From Silvania confinis (GTDB lineage: Bacteria > Pseudomonadota > Gammaproteobacteria > Enterobacterales > Enterobacteriaceae): a stretch of 64,000 bases of DNA. The notes under the pieces are model-generated. The model did no database searches. It had not been told where the DNA came from and was given only the letters and a program-made list of their open reading frames with translations. The position numbers were made by a program, and so were the translations under genes. The DNA is taken from positions 186,001 through 250,000 of the forward strand of contig NZ_JAMGZJ010000078.1 in assembly GCF_025564085.1 (NCBI RefSeq). Reading direction: 5' to 3'. How positions within the stretch are numbered: the first letter of the stretch is position 1; each line of letters starts with the position of its first letter. Below, piece after piece: positions 1-9,260 of this stretch.

Positions 1-1
1 C

Positions 2-274
2 CAGCCAACGGTGGCAAAAATGCTCAAGCGTCTGGCGACGGTGGGGCTGATCGAACTGATCCCGTGGCGCGGGGTATTTCTGACCGCAGAAGGGGAGAAG
101 CTGGCGCAGGCGAGCCGCGAACGCCATCAGATCGTCGAAAACTTTCTGTTGGTTCTCGGCGTCAGCCCGGATATCGCCCGCCGCGACGCCGAGGGGATGG
201 AACACCACGTCAGCGAAGAGACGCTGCAGCAGTTTCACGCATTTACCCTTAAACACGGATCGTCCGCTGAATGA
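2..274 (+). CDS. mntR: Manganese-responsive regulator MntR, C-terminal part
   Basis: The window opens inside this gene, so the start codon and most of the N-terminal helix-turn-helix are missing. The visible part begins in the recognition-helix region ([18 protein letters not shown]) and runs through [13 protein letters not shown] to [17 protein letters not shown] and the [11 protein letters not shown] stretch. These are the DtxR/MntR-family segments that carry metal ligands, including the E-x-x-H of EGMEHH. MntR is a dimeric DNA-binding protein that senses Mn(II) and represses manganese uptake. Its stop codon overlaps the ybiR start as ATGA, so the two genes are probably translationally coupled, as in E. 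coli. Confidence 0.93.
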   Translation, partial: QPTVAKMLKRLATVGLIELIPWRGVFLTAEGEKLAQASRERHQIVENFLLVLGVSPDIARRDAEGMEHHVSEETLQQFHAFTLKHGSSAE

Positions 275-1386
275 CCCTTCCTGGCTTGCAGGCGCTGGCC
301 CGCGATCGTTTCTTTCATCTTTTACTGGTTATCGGCGTGGGGCTCAGTTTTCTGGTTCCCTTTGCGCCGTCGTTGTGGCCTGCCGCCATCGACTGGCACA
401 CCATTATTACCCTCTCCGGGCTGATGATGCTGACCAAAGGGGTCGAGCAGAGCGGCTTCTTTGACGTTTTAGGCCGCAAGCTGGTGCGCCGTTTCGCCAC
501 CGAGCGGCGGCTATCGCTGTTTATGGTCTTCTCTGCGGCGCTGCTGTCGACTTTTCTGACTAACGACGTGGCGCTGTTTATCGTGGTACCGCTAACGTTG
601 ACGCTGCGTAAGCTGTGCGAGATCCCGGTCAACCGGCTGATCATCTTTGAAGCGCTGGCGGTCAATGCCGGGTCGCTGCTGACGCCGATTGGCAATCCGC
701 AAAATATCCTCCTGTGGGGGCGATCCGGGCTGTCGTTTGCCGCCTTTAGCGGGCAGATGGCGCCGCTGGCGCTGGCCATGATGTTGACGCTGGGGCTGGT
801 GTGCTGGTTTGCTTTTCCGGCAAAAGCGCTCAACTACCATAGCGGCGCGTCCGCGCCGCAGTGGAAACCGCGCCTGATCTGGAGTTGTCTGGTGCTGTAT
901 CTGGTCTTTCTGGCCGCCCTTGAGCTGAAGCAGGAACTGTGGGGAGCCTTGCTGGTGGCGGGCGGTTTCTTACTGCTGGCGCGACGGGTGTTGATCAACG
1001 TGGACTGGACGCTGCTGCTGGTGTTTATGGCGATGTTTATCGACGTGCATCTGTTGATTCAGGTTCCGGCGCTGCAGGGGCTGTTACACAGCGTCGGTGG
1101 GCTCTCGCAGCCGGGGCTGTGGCTGACGGCCATCGGCCTGTCGCAGTTTATCAGCAACGTTCCGGCCACTATTTTACTGCTTAACTACGTGCCGCCAACG
1201 GCGATGCTGGCGTGGGCAGTGAATATCGGGGGCTTTGGTTTGCTGCCGGGGTCGCTGGCTAATCTGATTGCCCTCAGGATGGCGAACAATCGCCGCATCT
1301 GGTGGCGTTTCCACCTGTGGTCGCTGCCGATGTTGCTCTGGGCGGGGCTGATGGGATACGGATTACACCTTCTTCTGCAGGCGTAA
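271..1386 (+). CDS. ybiR: YbiR, inner-membrane anion transporter family protein
   Basis: A 371-residue polytopic membrane protein of the ArsB/NhaD (ion transporter) superfamily. It has about ten hydrophobic segments and the [16 protein letters not shown] and [13 protein letters not shown] signatures typical of that fold. E. coli YbiR is the positional and length match. The substrate is not established. Coupling to mntR through an ATGA overlap suggests a shared transcript, but I see no MntR operator inside the window. It ends just before a strong bidirectional terminator. Confidence 0.9.
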   Translation: MTLPGLQALARDRFFHLLLVIGVGLSFLVPFAPSLWPAAIDWHTIITLSGLMMLTKGVEQSGFFDVLGRKLVRRFATERRLSLFMVFSAALLSTFLTNDVALFIVVPLTLTLRKLCEIPVNRLIIFEALAVNAGSLLTPIGNPQNILLWGRSGLSFAAFSGQMAPLALAMMLTLGLVCWFAFPAKALNYHSGASAPQWKPRLIWSCLVLYLVFLAALELKQELWGALLVAGGFLLLARRVLINVDWTLLLVFMAMFIDVHLLIQVPALQGLLHSVGGLSQPGLWLTAIGLSQFISNVPATILLLNYVPPTAMLAWAVNIGGFGLLPGSLANLIALRMANNRRIWWRFHLWSLPMLLWAGLMGYGLHLLLQA

Positions 1387-1391
1387 GATAA

Positions 1392-1421
1392 AAAAAAGCG
1401 GGCTATTCAGCCCGCTTTTTT
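1392..1421. terminator. Bidirectional intrinsic terminator between ybiR and ldtB
   Basis: Ten-base arms AAAGCGGGCT and AGCCCGCTTT around an ATTC loop, flanked by A and T runs. It serves the convergent ends of ybiR and ldtB. Confidence 0.9.
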
Positions 1422-1437
1422 ATTGTCTGTAATGCAA

Positions 1438-2358
1438 TTAGTTCAGACGAACCGGCATACCGGAGCGGTTCTGAATCGCCTGATCGACAACCGTGGTGTC
1501 CACATCCTGCTGGCTGGTGATGGCCTGCACGTTGCTGGTCAGGGTGACCGGGACGGTAACGTTGTTGTTGATCTGCTCTTCGCTGGTGGACAGCGGGTTA
1601 TGCACTTCGAGGTAGCGGCTGCCATCCGGCTCGGTTGTCGCTTTCACCGGCTCGTTAATGAACTGCACGCGGGTGCCGACCGGCACGTTCTCGAACAGGA
1701 ATTTGATATCGTCGTTACGCAGACGCACGCAGCCGTGGCTCACGCGCAGGCCGATACCGAAGTTCGCATTGGTACCGTGAATCGCGTACAGGCGACCGAT
1801 ATACAGCGCGTACAGACCCATAGGGTTATCCGGGCCAGCCGGAACAACGGCAGGCAGCGGCTCGCCTGCAGCGATGTATTCCGCGTGCATTTTGGCGGTT
1901 GGCGTCCAGGTTGGACCCGCTTTCTTACGCTCAACTTTGGTGGTCCAGTTCATCGGCGTATCTTTGCCTAACTGACCGATACCGATTGGCAGCACGATGA
2001 CGGTGTTGGTGCCTTTCGGGTAGTAGTACAGACGCATTTCGGCGCTGTTAATGACGATGCCTTCATGGACAGTGTCCGGCAGGATCAGCTGCTGAGGAAT
2101 GTTCAGCACCGTGCCGCCTTTTGGCAGGTACGGATCAACGCCAGGGTTGGCTTCCATCAGGTTGGAGAGGCCCAGCTGGTATTCAGCGGCAAAGTACTCA
2201 AGCGGCTGAGAATTGCCTTCCTCAATGGTCACGACCTGGTTCTGTCCGACCAGACGGCTACCGTCGGTTGGCAGTGGATAGGTGACAGCAGAAGCGGTCT
2301 TGCAAAACCCTACTACGGCAAACGCCACTGCAAAAAGCGATGTTAATTTCATATTCAT
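1438..2358 (-). CDS. ldtB: L,D-transpeptidase LdtB (YbiS)
   Basis: A 306-residue periplasmic enzyme, the same length as E. coli LdtB. A signal peptide covers about residues 1-24 (ends TASA|VTY). A LysM-like region lies near 41-90 ([19 protein letters not shown]). The YkuD catalytic domain follows, with His194 in the HGTNANFG stretch and the nucleophile Cys210 in [11 protein letters not shown]. Known role of the family: linking Braun lipoprotein to meso-diaminopimelate in peptidoglycan. It is divergent from ybiT, with about 220 bases of promoter region between them. Confidence 0.95.
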   Translation of the reverse strand: MNMKLTSLFAVAFAVVGFCKTASAVTYPLPTDGSRLVGQNQVVTIEEGNSQPLEYFAAEYQLGLSNLMEANPGVDPYLPKGGTVLNIPQQLILPDTVHEGIVINSAEMRLYYYPKGTNTVIVLPIGIGQLGKDTPMNWTTKVERKKAGPTWTPTAKMHAEYIAAGEPLPAVVPAGPDNPMGLYALYIGRLYAIHGTNANFGIGLRVSHGCVRLRNDDIKFLFENVPVGTRVQFINEPVKATTEPDGSRYLEVHNPLSTSEEQINNNVTVPVTLTSNVQAITSQQDVDTTVVDQAIQNRSGMPVRLN

Positions 2359-2576
2359 GGTGTGCGAGGTATCTGTGCCACTACGGCATGTAGTTAAAGG
2401 TATGAACGGTTTAGCCGCGCATTATATGTGCATTCACCGCATCATGGAATTCGGATGTGTACTAAATCACACTTTTTTCGATATTAATAACCTTTAGACC
2501 CACGTTGTTACACGCGATCTCGTTCTGGAATTGTGGCATAATGCCGGGTTTATCACACTTCTTGCAGGAATTCCCC

Positions 2577-4172
2577 GTGTTAGTTACCAGCAACATCACT
2601 ATGCAGTTTGGCAGTAAGCCGCTGTTTGAAAACATTTCCGTCAAATTTGGCGGCGGCAACCGTTACGGCCTGATTGGTGCCAACGGTAGCGGAAAGTCCA
2701 CCTTCATGAAGATCCTCGGCAACGATTTAGAGCCGTCGCTGGGTAACGTTTCTCTCGATCCGAACGAGCGCATCGGTAAGCTGCGTCAGGATCAGTTTGC
2801 TTTTGAAGAGTTCACGGTGCTCGACACGGTGATCATGGGTCACGGCGAACTGTGGGAAGTGAAGCAAGAGCGCGACCGTATCTATGCGCTGGCCGAAATG
2901 AGCGAAGAAGACGGCTATAAAGTGGCCGACCTTGAAGTGCTGTACGGTGAGATGGACGGTTACTCTTCTGAATCCCGCGCGGGCGAACTGCTGCTGGGCG
3001 TGGGTATCCCCGTTGAGCAGCATTACGGTCTGATGAGCGAAGTCGCGCCGGGCTGGAAACTGCGTGTTCTGCTGGCGCAGGCACTGTTCTCCAATCCAGA
3101 AATCCTGCTGCTCGATGAACCGACGAACAACCTGGACATCGATACCATTCGCTGGCTGGAGCAGACGCTGAACGATCGCGACAGCACCATGATCATCATT
3201 TCGCACGACCGTCACTTCCTGAACATGGTTTGTACCCACATGGCGGATCTGGACTACGGCGAACTGCGCGTCTATCCGGGCAACTACGACGAATACATGA
3301 CCGCGGCCACCCAGGCGCGTGAGCGTCTGCTGTCTGATAACGCCAAGAAAAAAGCCCAGATTGCTGACCTGCAATCCTTCGTCAGCCGCTTTAGCGCCAA
3401 CGCCTCTAAATCGCGTCAGGCAACTTCTCGTGCGCGTCAGATCGATAAGATCAAGCTCGACGAAGTCAAAGCGTCCAGCCGTCAGAACCCGTTCATCCGC
3501 TTTGAGCAGGACAAGAAACTGTTCCGTAATGCGCTGACCGTCGAAGAATTGTCGAAAGGTTTCGACAATGGCCCACTGTTTAAAAAATTCAATCTGCTGC
3601 TGGAAGTGGGCGAGAAGATTGCCATTCTCGGCGCTAACGGCGTGGGTAAAACCACGATGCTGAAAACGCTGATTGGCGAGCTGGAAGCGGATCACGGTAC
3701 CGTTAAATGGTCCGAGAATGCGCAGATTGGTTACTACGCTCAGGATCACGCGGACGAGTTTGATAACGATCTGACCGTCTTCGACTGGATGAGCCAGTGG
3801 AAGTCAGAAGGCGATGACGAGCAGGTGGTACGCAGCTTCCTCGGTCGCCTGCTGTTCAGCCAGGACGATATCAAAAAGCCGGCGAAAGTACTCTCCGGTG
3901 GTGAGAAAGGGCGCATGCTGTTCGGTAAGCTGATGATGCAAAAACCGAACATCCTGGTGATGGACGAACCGACCAACCACCTGGACATGGAATCGATCGA
4001 ATCGCTGAACATGGCGCTGGAGATGTATCAGGGCACCCTGATCTTCGTCTCTCACGACCGTGAGTTTGTCAGCTCGCTGGCGACCCGCGTGATTGAAGTT
4101 ACGCCGGAGCGCGTGGTGGACTTCACCGGTAACTACGAAGATTACCTGCGCAGCAAAGGCATCGACAACTAA
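2577..4172 (+). CDS. ybiT: ABC-F family ATPase YbiT
   Basis: Two ATP-binding cassettes without membrane segments: Walker [10 protein letters not shown] and GANGVGKTT, signature LSGGEKG in the second, Walker [12 protein letters not shown] and [10 protein letters not shown]. The start is taken as the GTG at 2577 because AGGAA lies six bases upstream and the protein then begins [12 protein letters not shown], matching E. coli YbiT (531 residues here). An in-frame ATG lies 72 bases upstream but has no ribosome binding site. ABC-F proteins act on the ribosome as translation factors; the exact job of YbiT is not settled. Confidence 0.94.
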   Translation: MLVTSNITMQFGSKPLFENISVKFGGGNRYGLIGANGSGKSTFMKILGNDLEPSLGNVSLDPNERIGKLRQDQFAFEEFTVLDTVIMGHGELWEVKQERDRIYALAEMSEEDGYKVADLEVLYGEMDGYSSESRAGELLLGVGIPVEQHYGLMSEVAPGWKLRVLLAQALFSNPEILLLDEPTNNLDIDTIRWLEQTLNDRDSTMIIISHDRHFLNMVCTHMADLDYGELRVYPGNYDEYMTAATQARERLLSDNAKKKAQIADLQSFVSRFSANASKSRQATSRARQIDKIKLDEVKASSRQNPFIRFEQDKKLFRNALTVEELSKGFDNGPLFKKFNLLLEVGEKIAILGANGVGKTTMLKTLIGELEADHGTVKWSENAQIGYYAQDHADEFDNDLTVFDWMSQWKSEGDDEQVVRSFLGRLLFSQDDIKKPAKVLSGGEKGRMLFGKLMMQKPNILVMDEPTNHLDMESIESLNMALEMYQGTLIFVSHDREFVSSLATRVIEVTPERVVDFTGNYEDYLRSKGIDN

Positions 4173-4184
4173 TTTCCCGTCGTC

Positions 4185-4219
4185 TTTCGCGCTGCAGCCA
4201 ACCCAGCTGTAGCGCGAAA
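4185..4219. terminator. Hairpin between convergent ybiT and GH31 gene
   Basis: Arms TTTCGCGCT and AGCGCGAAA with an inner CAGC/GCTG pairing. It lies within the 62-base gap between two convergent genes and is symmetric enough to work both ways. Confidence 0.7.
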
Positions 4220-4234
4220 TATTGTGGGATAGGG

Positions 4235-6598
4235 CTACACCACCCACTCACTCCCTTCAACGCCATTCACCCGCAGCTTGCGTTGTTCACCCGCCGTTAA
4301 CGACACCTTCAGCGCTTTCCAGGCCGGACGATAATCCCCGCGAGAGGTCACGTTCAGGTTGATGGTTGCGCCATCGCACACCATTTCCCATTCTACCCAC
4401 AGTGCGTTTCCTTTTTGATAACCCCAGCTTTCGCCGTCATCTTCAAACAGCAGACCAGACGTTGTACCGACGCCTTTCAGCGGGAACAGCTTCAGTTCAC
4501 GGGCATCATCTTTCTCGGCTGACACATGAGTAATGCGTTCGCTCAGCGGTAAACCCGCCCCGGCACGCACCATTAACGGCAGTTTTTCCAGCGGGGCGTC
4601 ACGGGTGATCCACTGGCCGCCGGAGAACCACTCATGGCTGTAAAAATCGTACCAGCCGCTTTCATTGTCCGGCAGCCAGATACGGCGTTCGCGCTGGGCG
4701 GCCTCGACGACGCTGGCGACTAACACATCGCGGCCCAGCAGGAAATCATCGCACTCTTCGAAGGTCTGCTGGTCATGCTCGTGATCGAGGAAGGTCGGAC
4801 GCAGCATCGGCTCATCGTCGGCATGCGCTTGCCAGAGCAGGGTATACAGATACGGCAGCAGGCGATAGCGCAGCTCAATCGCACCACGAATGGCAGGGGT
4901 GACGCCCGGATACATCCACGGCTCGTTCACTGTGCGATCGTCATTCCACGAGTGAATGGTAAAGCGCGGATGCATCACGCCGTTTTGCACCCAGCGCACG
5001 AACAGTTCCGCGTCCGGTTTATCGCCGGAAAAACCGCCGACGTCGTGGCCCACGTTAAACAGACCGGACAGGCTCATACCCAGCCCCATGCGAGTGTTGT
5101 AGCGAAGCGTGTCCCAGTTGGTGCGGTTATCGCCGCTCCAGGTCTGCACGTAGCGCTGCATCCCGGCGCAGCCGGAGCGGGAAATCAGGTAAGGACGTTT
5201 TTCCGGCGCGAAACGCTGCTGCGCTTCCATCGAGGCACGCATCATCAGCAGCGGCATCACCGGGCGAATGTGCTTGATGGCAATTTCCTGACCAAAGCCG
5301 TGGCAGCGCGCTTCGCCATCCCACACTTCAAACTCGTTGTTATCGTTCCAGGTGGAATCGATGCCCATTTCCAGCAGCTGGGTGGTGACGCCGTTCTGCC
5401 ACCACTCGACGGTTTTGGGATGCGTAAAGTCGAGGTGCGAACCTTCATCATCCCAGAAGCTGGAACGCTCTGGCGCGTCGGTTTCAGAATCGCGAATGAA
5501 CAGTCCCTGTTCCGCCACTTCGTTGTAGCGCGGATGATCCTGCAGCAGGCACGGCTTGATGTTTGCGGCTAACTTCAAACCCGCATCGTGGAACGCCTGG
5601 CTCATCACCTTCGGCTGCGGCACTTTGTCATGGTTCCAGTTAAAGACGTAGCGCTTGCCGTTAATCGAGGTATAGCCGGATGAAAGCTGGAACGAATCGC
5701 ACGGGATCGCGTGCTCTTCACACAGGCGGATAAAGTTCATCAGCTGGTTCTGTGCATCCGGCGCGTCGGTGTAGTGCATGGTCGAGCCACTGTAACCCAG
5801 GCTCCATTTTGGCCCGAACAGCGTTTTGCCAGTCAGACGGACAAAGGCTTTGGTCACATCCAGCACGCGTTTGCCGGTAAAGATATAGTAATCGATATCG
5901 CCCGCTTCGGCCTGCCAGCGACGGTAGGCGGTATGGTAGTTGTCGATTTCGTTGCCGAGATCCAGCCAGCAGCTGCTGAGGTTGTCGTAAAACAGGCCGT
6001 AGCTCACGTCGTCGCGGCGGGCGATGGTAAACGGAATGTGTTTGTACAGCGGATCGGTGCTGACCGCGTTGTAACCCATCGCATCGAGGTTACGCATCTC
6101 AAAGCGCTTGCCGTTACGCTGCAAATCACCCGCTTTCTCGCCCAGACCATAAAAGCGTTCGTCCTTGCGACGGCTCAGGTAGTGCGCCACGCCGTCGCCG
6201 TGCGCATTGAGCAGATAGGCGCTGGTGGGGCGGTCGTTAACCAGTTCCTGCCACGCACCGGCTTCATTGCGATACTGCCACTCCAGCCACAGCGGCTGAT
6301 GGACGGTCACGCGCAGATGTTCAGTGGCGACGGTCAACGTCTCGTCGGTGTGGGTCAGCGTCCAGCAGGGGCAGGTAAAACCGCTGATATCGTCACGAGA
6401 ACGGCCTTCCCACGGCACATCTTTTTGTGGGGCAATGCTCCAGGTTTTATCCAGTGCCAGCTCGCCTTTGCGCTTAATCAGCACGCGGAACAGGTTCTCT
6501 TCCAGCACATACAGGCACAGGCGATGCTGATTATCGACCAGCAGTTCCAGATGGTTCGCCGACTGCTTATCCAGGGTCCAGTTCTTCAGAGTTTTCAT
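4235..6598 (-). CDS. Glycoside hydrolase family 31, alpha-glucosidase-like
   Basis: A 787-residue cytoplasmic protein without a signal peptide. The order is an N-terminal beta-sandwich, a (beta/alpha)8 barrel and C-terminal beta domains, as in GH31. The nucleophile is the Asp of GIDSTWNDNNEFEVWD and the acid/base Asp lies in TWSGDNRTNWDTL; GHDVGGFSG is the family's late motif. I place the start at the ATG at 6598 (MKTLKNWTLDK); a GTG 15 bases upstream is possible. It follows the MFS gene by 17 bases, so both are probably one operon that imports and hydrolyses an alpha-glycoside, controlled by the divergent LacI-type gene. The locus interrupts the usual ybiT-ybiU order. The substrate cannot be read from sequence. 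Confidence 0.88.
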   Translation of the reverse strand: MKTLKNWTLDKQSANHLELLVDNQHRLCLYVLEENLFRVLIKRKGELALDKTWSIAPQKDVPWEGRSRDDISGFTCPCWTLTHTDETLTVATEHLRVTVHQPLWLEWQYRNEAGAWQELVNDRPTSAYLLNAHGDGVAHYLSRRKDERFYGLGEKAGDLQRNGKRFEMRNLDAMGYNAVSTDPLYKHIPFTIARRDDVSYGLFYDNLSSCWLDLGNEIDNYHTAYRRWQAEAGDIDYYIFTGKRVLDVTKAFVRLTGKTLFGPKWSLGYSGSTMHYTDAPDAQNQLMNFIRLCEEHAIPCDSFQLSSGYTSINGKRYVFNWNHDKVPQPKVMSQAFHDAGLKLAANIKPCLLQDHPRYNEVAEQGLFIRDSETDAPERSSFWDDEGSHLDFTHPKTVEWWQNGVTTQLLEMGIDSTWNDNNEFEVWDGEARCHGFGQEIAIKHIRPVMPLLMMRASMEAQQRFAPEKRPYLISRSGCAGMQRYVQTWSGDNRTNWDTLRYNTRMGLGMSLSGLFNVGHDVGGFSGDKPDAELFVRWVQNGVMHPRFTIHSWNDDRTVNEPWMYPGVTPAIRGAIELRYRLLPYLYTLLWQAHADDEPMLRPTFLDHEHDQQTFEECDDFLLGRDVLVASVVEAAQRERRIWLPDNESGWYDFYSHEWFSGGQWITRDAPLEKLPLMVRAGAGLPLSERITHVSAEKDDARELKLFPLKGVGTTSGLLFEDDGESWGYQKGNALWVEWEMVCDGATINLNVTSRGDYRPAWKALKVSLTAGEQRKLRVNGVEGSEWVV

Positions 6599-6615
6599 AC
6601 GTCTCACATCCACTA

Positions 6616-7917
6616 TCAGGCGCGCTTGGCGCGACGTTCAGCAATAAATGCCACCAGGAAACATGCGCCAATCAGGTCAAAGAAACCCATGGCAATAAAG
6701 AGCGGGTTAAAGCCGATTTTGTCGGCGGTCACACCAATTAACAGGGAGAACAGGAAGCTGGCGATCCACGCTGCCGAGCCGCGCATCCCGTTCACGGTCG
6801 CCATCTGGCCTTTGTCAAATGACTCGACGACCAGCGCACTCAGCATGCAGGAGATAATCTGGTGGCCAAAGCCGCCGATCGAGATCAGTGCAATGGTGAT
6901 ATACGGGTCGCGGGTAATGGCCACCGTTGCCAGGGAGATCATCAAAAATGCACCGGTGACGGAGCTGGCGACCACCGAGTTCACGCGGGAGCAGCCGAAC
7001 AGGCGGGTGTAAAGACGGGTGAGATAACCGCTTGCGACGCTGCCAAGGTCGGCGGCCAGGAACGGCAGCCAGGCAAACATCGCTATCTGTTTCAGGTCCA
7101 TACCGTGTTCTTTGGCGAGATACAGCGGAACCCAGAAGCTCAGTACGGCCCAGGCGGGTTCGGCCATAAAGGCCGGGATGGCGATACCGTAAAAGCGTTT
7201 GTTTTTTGAGACGGTTTTTAGCGCGGTCAGGAAAGGCAGTTTTACGGCAGGCGGCTCGTTATCCTGCTGGATGAAAGCCAGTTCGTCCTTGCCGAGGTTA
7301 GGGTGCTGTTCCGGGTTATGGTAGAACGCCCACCACAAAATCACCCACAGCAGAGCCAGTACGCCGGTAAACATAAACGCACCCTGCCAGCCGAAGGAGG
7401 CGTGGGCGAAGTAAATAATCGGCGGTGCCAGCATTGCACCAATCGAGAAGCCCACACCCGCCCAGCCAGCGGCGATCGGACGTTCTGATTTCGGGAACCA
7501 TTCACCAATGGTTTTGGCGTTCGCAGGGGTGGCGGCCGCTTCCGACGCGCCCATAAAGAAGCGCAGGATCGCCAGATGCACCCAGCTGCCTGCACCGGCG
7601 TGGAAAATACACATCATTGCCCAGATACCGGCACACACCATAAAGCCAATCTTCAGGCCAATCACATCAATCAGCCACCCGCACAGCGGCTGGAAAATGG
7701 TGTAGGCAATCTGGAAGGCACCGACAATCCATGAATATTGTTCGGTGGTGATCCCCATACTCTCTTTCAGCTCGGGGGCGAGGATGCCTAACGAGTTACG
7801 GGTGATGTAGTTAACAGTGACGCCCAGCAAAAACAGCACCAGCACATACCAGCGCAGATTTTTAATGACGCGGCGGGTTTTCCCGACCGCGACGGTGTGA
7901 TTAATGTCCTGACTCAT
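6616..7917 (-). CDS. MFS transporter of the hexuronate (ExuT-like, ACS) type
   Basis: 433 residues with twelve predicted membrane helices. The MFS loop pattern GWLIDVIGLKIG sits between helices 2 and 3. The N-terminal helix LGVTVNYITRNSLGILAPEL resembles ExuT and other anion:cation symporters. It is first in the operon with the GH31 enzyme, which suggests uptake of an acidic or decorated oligosaccharide that the hydrolase then cleaves. That substrate link is inference from context. Confidence 0.85.
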   Translation of the reverse strand: MSQDINHTVAVGKTRRVIKNLRWYVLVLFLLGVTVNYITRNSLGILAPELKESMGITTEQYSWIVGAFQIAYTIFQPLCGWLIDVIGLKIGFMVCAGIWAMMCIFHAGAGSWVHLAILRFFMGASEAAATPANAKTIGEWFPKSERPIAAGWAGVGFSIGAMLAPPIIYFAHASFGWQGAFMFTGVLALLWVILWWAFYHNPEQHPNLGKDELAFIQQDNEPPAVKLPFLTALKTVSKNKRFYGIAIPAFMAEPAWAVLSFWVPLYLAKEHGMDLKQIAMFAWLPFLAADLGSVASGYLTRLYTRLFGCSRVNSVVASSVTGAFLMISLATVAITRDPYITIALISIGGFGHQIISCMLSALVVESFDKGQMATVNGMRGSAAWIASFLFSLLIGVTADKIGFNPLFIAMGFFDLIGACFLVAFIAERRAKRA

Positions 7918-8186
7918 TACTCGGTCTCCACATGACGGACTGCAGGGTACGTAGGTTAAGGTGTCACACCGATTTATCAGTTTTAGGTGTTGTTGCTATA
8001 CAACTAGTATGGAAGGTGTGTGACCAATTGAACTTAAGACAGAAGATGAGCGAGAAATAGTGGGATTTGTGCAAGTTTTTTCATGAGTCTTAAAAATGAT
8101 CGCTAATTATGATAATTAAATGAGTTATTACACGGTTTGCATGTTGTGAAAATTTATTCATTTAACATTTGGGGGAAGATCACATA
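7918..8186. promoter_or_regulatory. Divergent control region of the GH31/MFS operon and LacI-type regulator
   Basis: 269 bases between two divergent genes, AT-rich towards the regulator. Candidate operators are the palindrome GGTGTCACACC at 7960-7970 and the overlapping imperfect palindromes TTGCTATACAA (7993-8003) and ATACAACTAGTAT (7998-8010). The second group resembles the centre of hexuronate-regulator sites, but only loosely. A related GTGTGTGACC lies at about 8016-8025. Confidence 0.45.
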
Positions 8187-9260
8187 ATGGAGAAAAGGCT
8201 AAAAATCGCCGAAATCGCCGCCCGAACCCAGCTGTCGATCAGTACCGTTTCCAGGGTGCTGGCAGGGAAGGCGAACACCAGCGAAAAGGCGCGCAAAAAG
8301 GTGCTGGAATGTGCGCGCGAGCTGGGGGTGATGGACGGGATGGCCGCCGGGCGTTTGCTGCTCAACAGTTTGATGGTCTTCGCACCGCAGCGGGCGTTTG
8401 ATGAGCGGTCCGACATCTTTTATTACCGGGTGATCCAGAGCGTGAGTAAAGCGCTGGTATCGCATGAAGTCAGACTGCGTTACTGCGCGCTGGAAGAGAA
8501 CGACGGCGATGCCCAGCAGTTCCTGGCGCGCATGAACGAAGCAGACACGCAGGCGGCCATCTTGCTGGGGATCGACGATCCGCATATTCACGATCTGGCA
8601 GTGGATGTGGGTAAACCCTGCATGCTGATCAACTGTCGGGATCGGCGGATGCGTCTGCCTGCGGTGGCACCCGATCACCGTGCTATCGGCGAACTCGCGG
8701 CAGAATACCTGTTTGAAATGGGGCATCGTGAAGTGGTCAATGTGCTCTGCCTGCGCCGTTACACCATGGAGCTGCGTCTGGCGGGCATCCGGGATGCGTG
8801 GCAACAGCACAATCTCCGCTTCCAGGATAAACGCGATCTGCTGGTGGTCCCGAGCTTCAGCGCTAAAGAAACCGAGCAACGGGTCAGCGAATGGCTCAGT
8901 CAAACCCCGGCGAAAAACCTGCCGACCGCCTTTCTGGTGGGGGGCGATTTTATGGCCGCAGGCACCATCAGCGCGTTACAAAAGCACGGCTTGCGGGTGC
9001 CACAGGATGTATCGGTCATGAGCATTGATGGTTTTAATCTGGCGGCGATCCAGGATGTTCCCTTAACAGCTGTCCATGTCCCGCGGGATGAGCTGGGAGG
9101 TGAAGCGGTTCATCTGCTCCAGCAGCGGTTTTTGCGCCCGGAAGCGCCGGTCGGGACGTTACTTCTCAACGGCACGCTGGCGGTGCGGGAGTCGGTACGG
9201 CGGATACGTCAGGGAAAAAGACGCACCGCCGTTGATCGTGAAGGGCTGTACGACGATTAA
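8187..9260 (+). CDS. LacI-family transcriptional regulator
   Basis: 357 residues. The N-terminal helix-turn-helix reads LKIAEIAARTQLSISTVSRVLAGKANTSEKARKKV, the classic LacI pattern. A periplasmic-binding-protein-like effector domain follows, with AILLGIDDPH, CMLINCRD and VPQDVSVMSIDGF. The start is the ATG at 8187, eight bases after GGGGGAAG; an earlier in-frame start lacks such a site. It is divergent from the MFS-GH31 operon and most likely represses it until a sugar ligand binds. It ends with a 4-base convergent overlap with ybiU. Confidence 0.9.
   Translation: MEKRLKIAEIAARTQLSISTVSRVLAGKANTSEKARKKVLECARELGVMDGMAAGRLLLNSLMVFAPQRAFDERSDIFYYRVIQSVSKALVSHEVRLRYCALEENDGDAQQFLARMNEADTQAAILLGIDDPHIHDLAVDVGKPCMLINCRDRRMRLPAVAPDHRAIGELAAEYLFEMGHREVVNVLCLRRYTMELRLAGIRDAWQQHNLRFQDKRDLLVVPSFSAKETEQRVSEWLSQTPAKNLPTAFLVGGDFMAAGTISALQKHGLRVPQDVSVMSIDGFNLAAIQDVPLTAVHVPRDELGGEAVHLLQQRFLRPEAPVGTLLLNGTLAVRESVRRIRQGKRRTAVDREGLYDD

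Noticed and set aside
2505..2576. Longer N-terminus for YbiT from an ATG at 2505
   Set aside because: No ribosome binding site; the GTG at 2577 has one and matches the family N-terminus.
5711..7012. 433-codon plus-strand ORF opposite the GH31 gene
   Set aside because: Antisense shadow of a clear coding gene; its protein has no family features. The same applies to the long ORFs at 11958-12965 and 13224-14426 opposite pflF and pflE.
8143..8164. CRP site in TGTGAAAATTTATTCATT upstream of the LacI-type gene
   Set aside because: Only the left half matches TGTGA-N6-TCACA; too weak to call.
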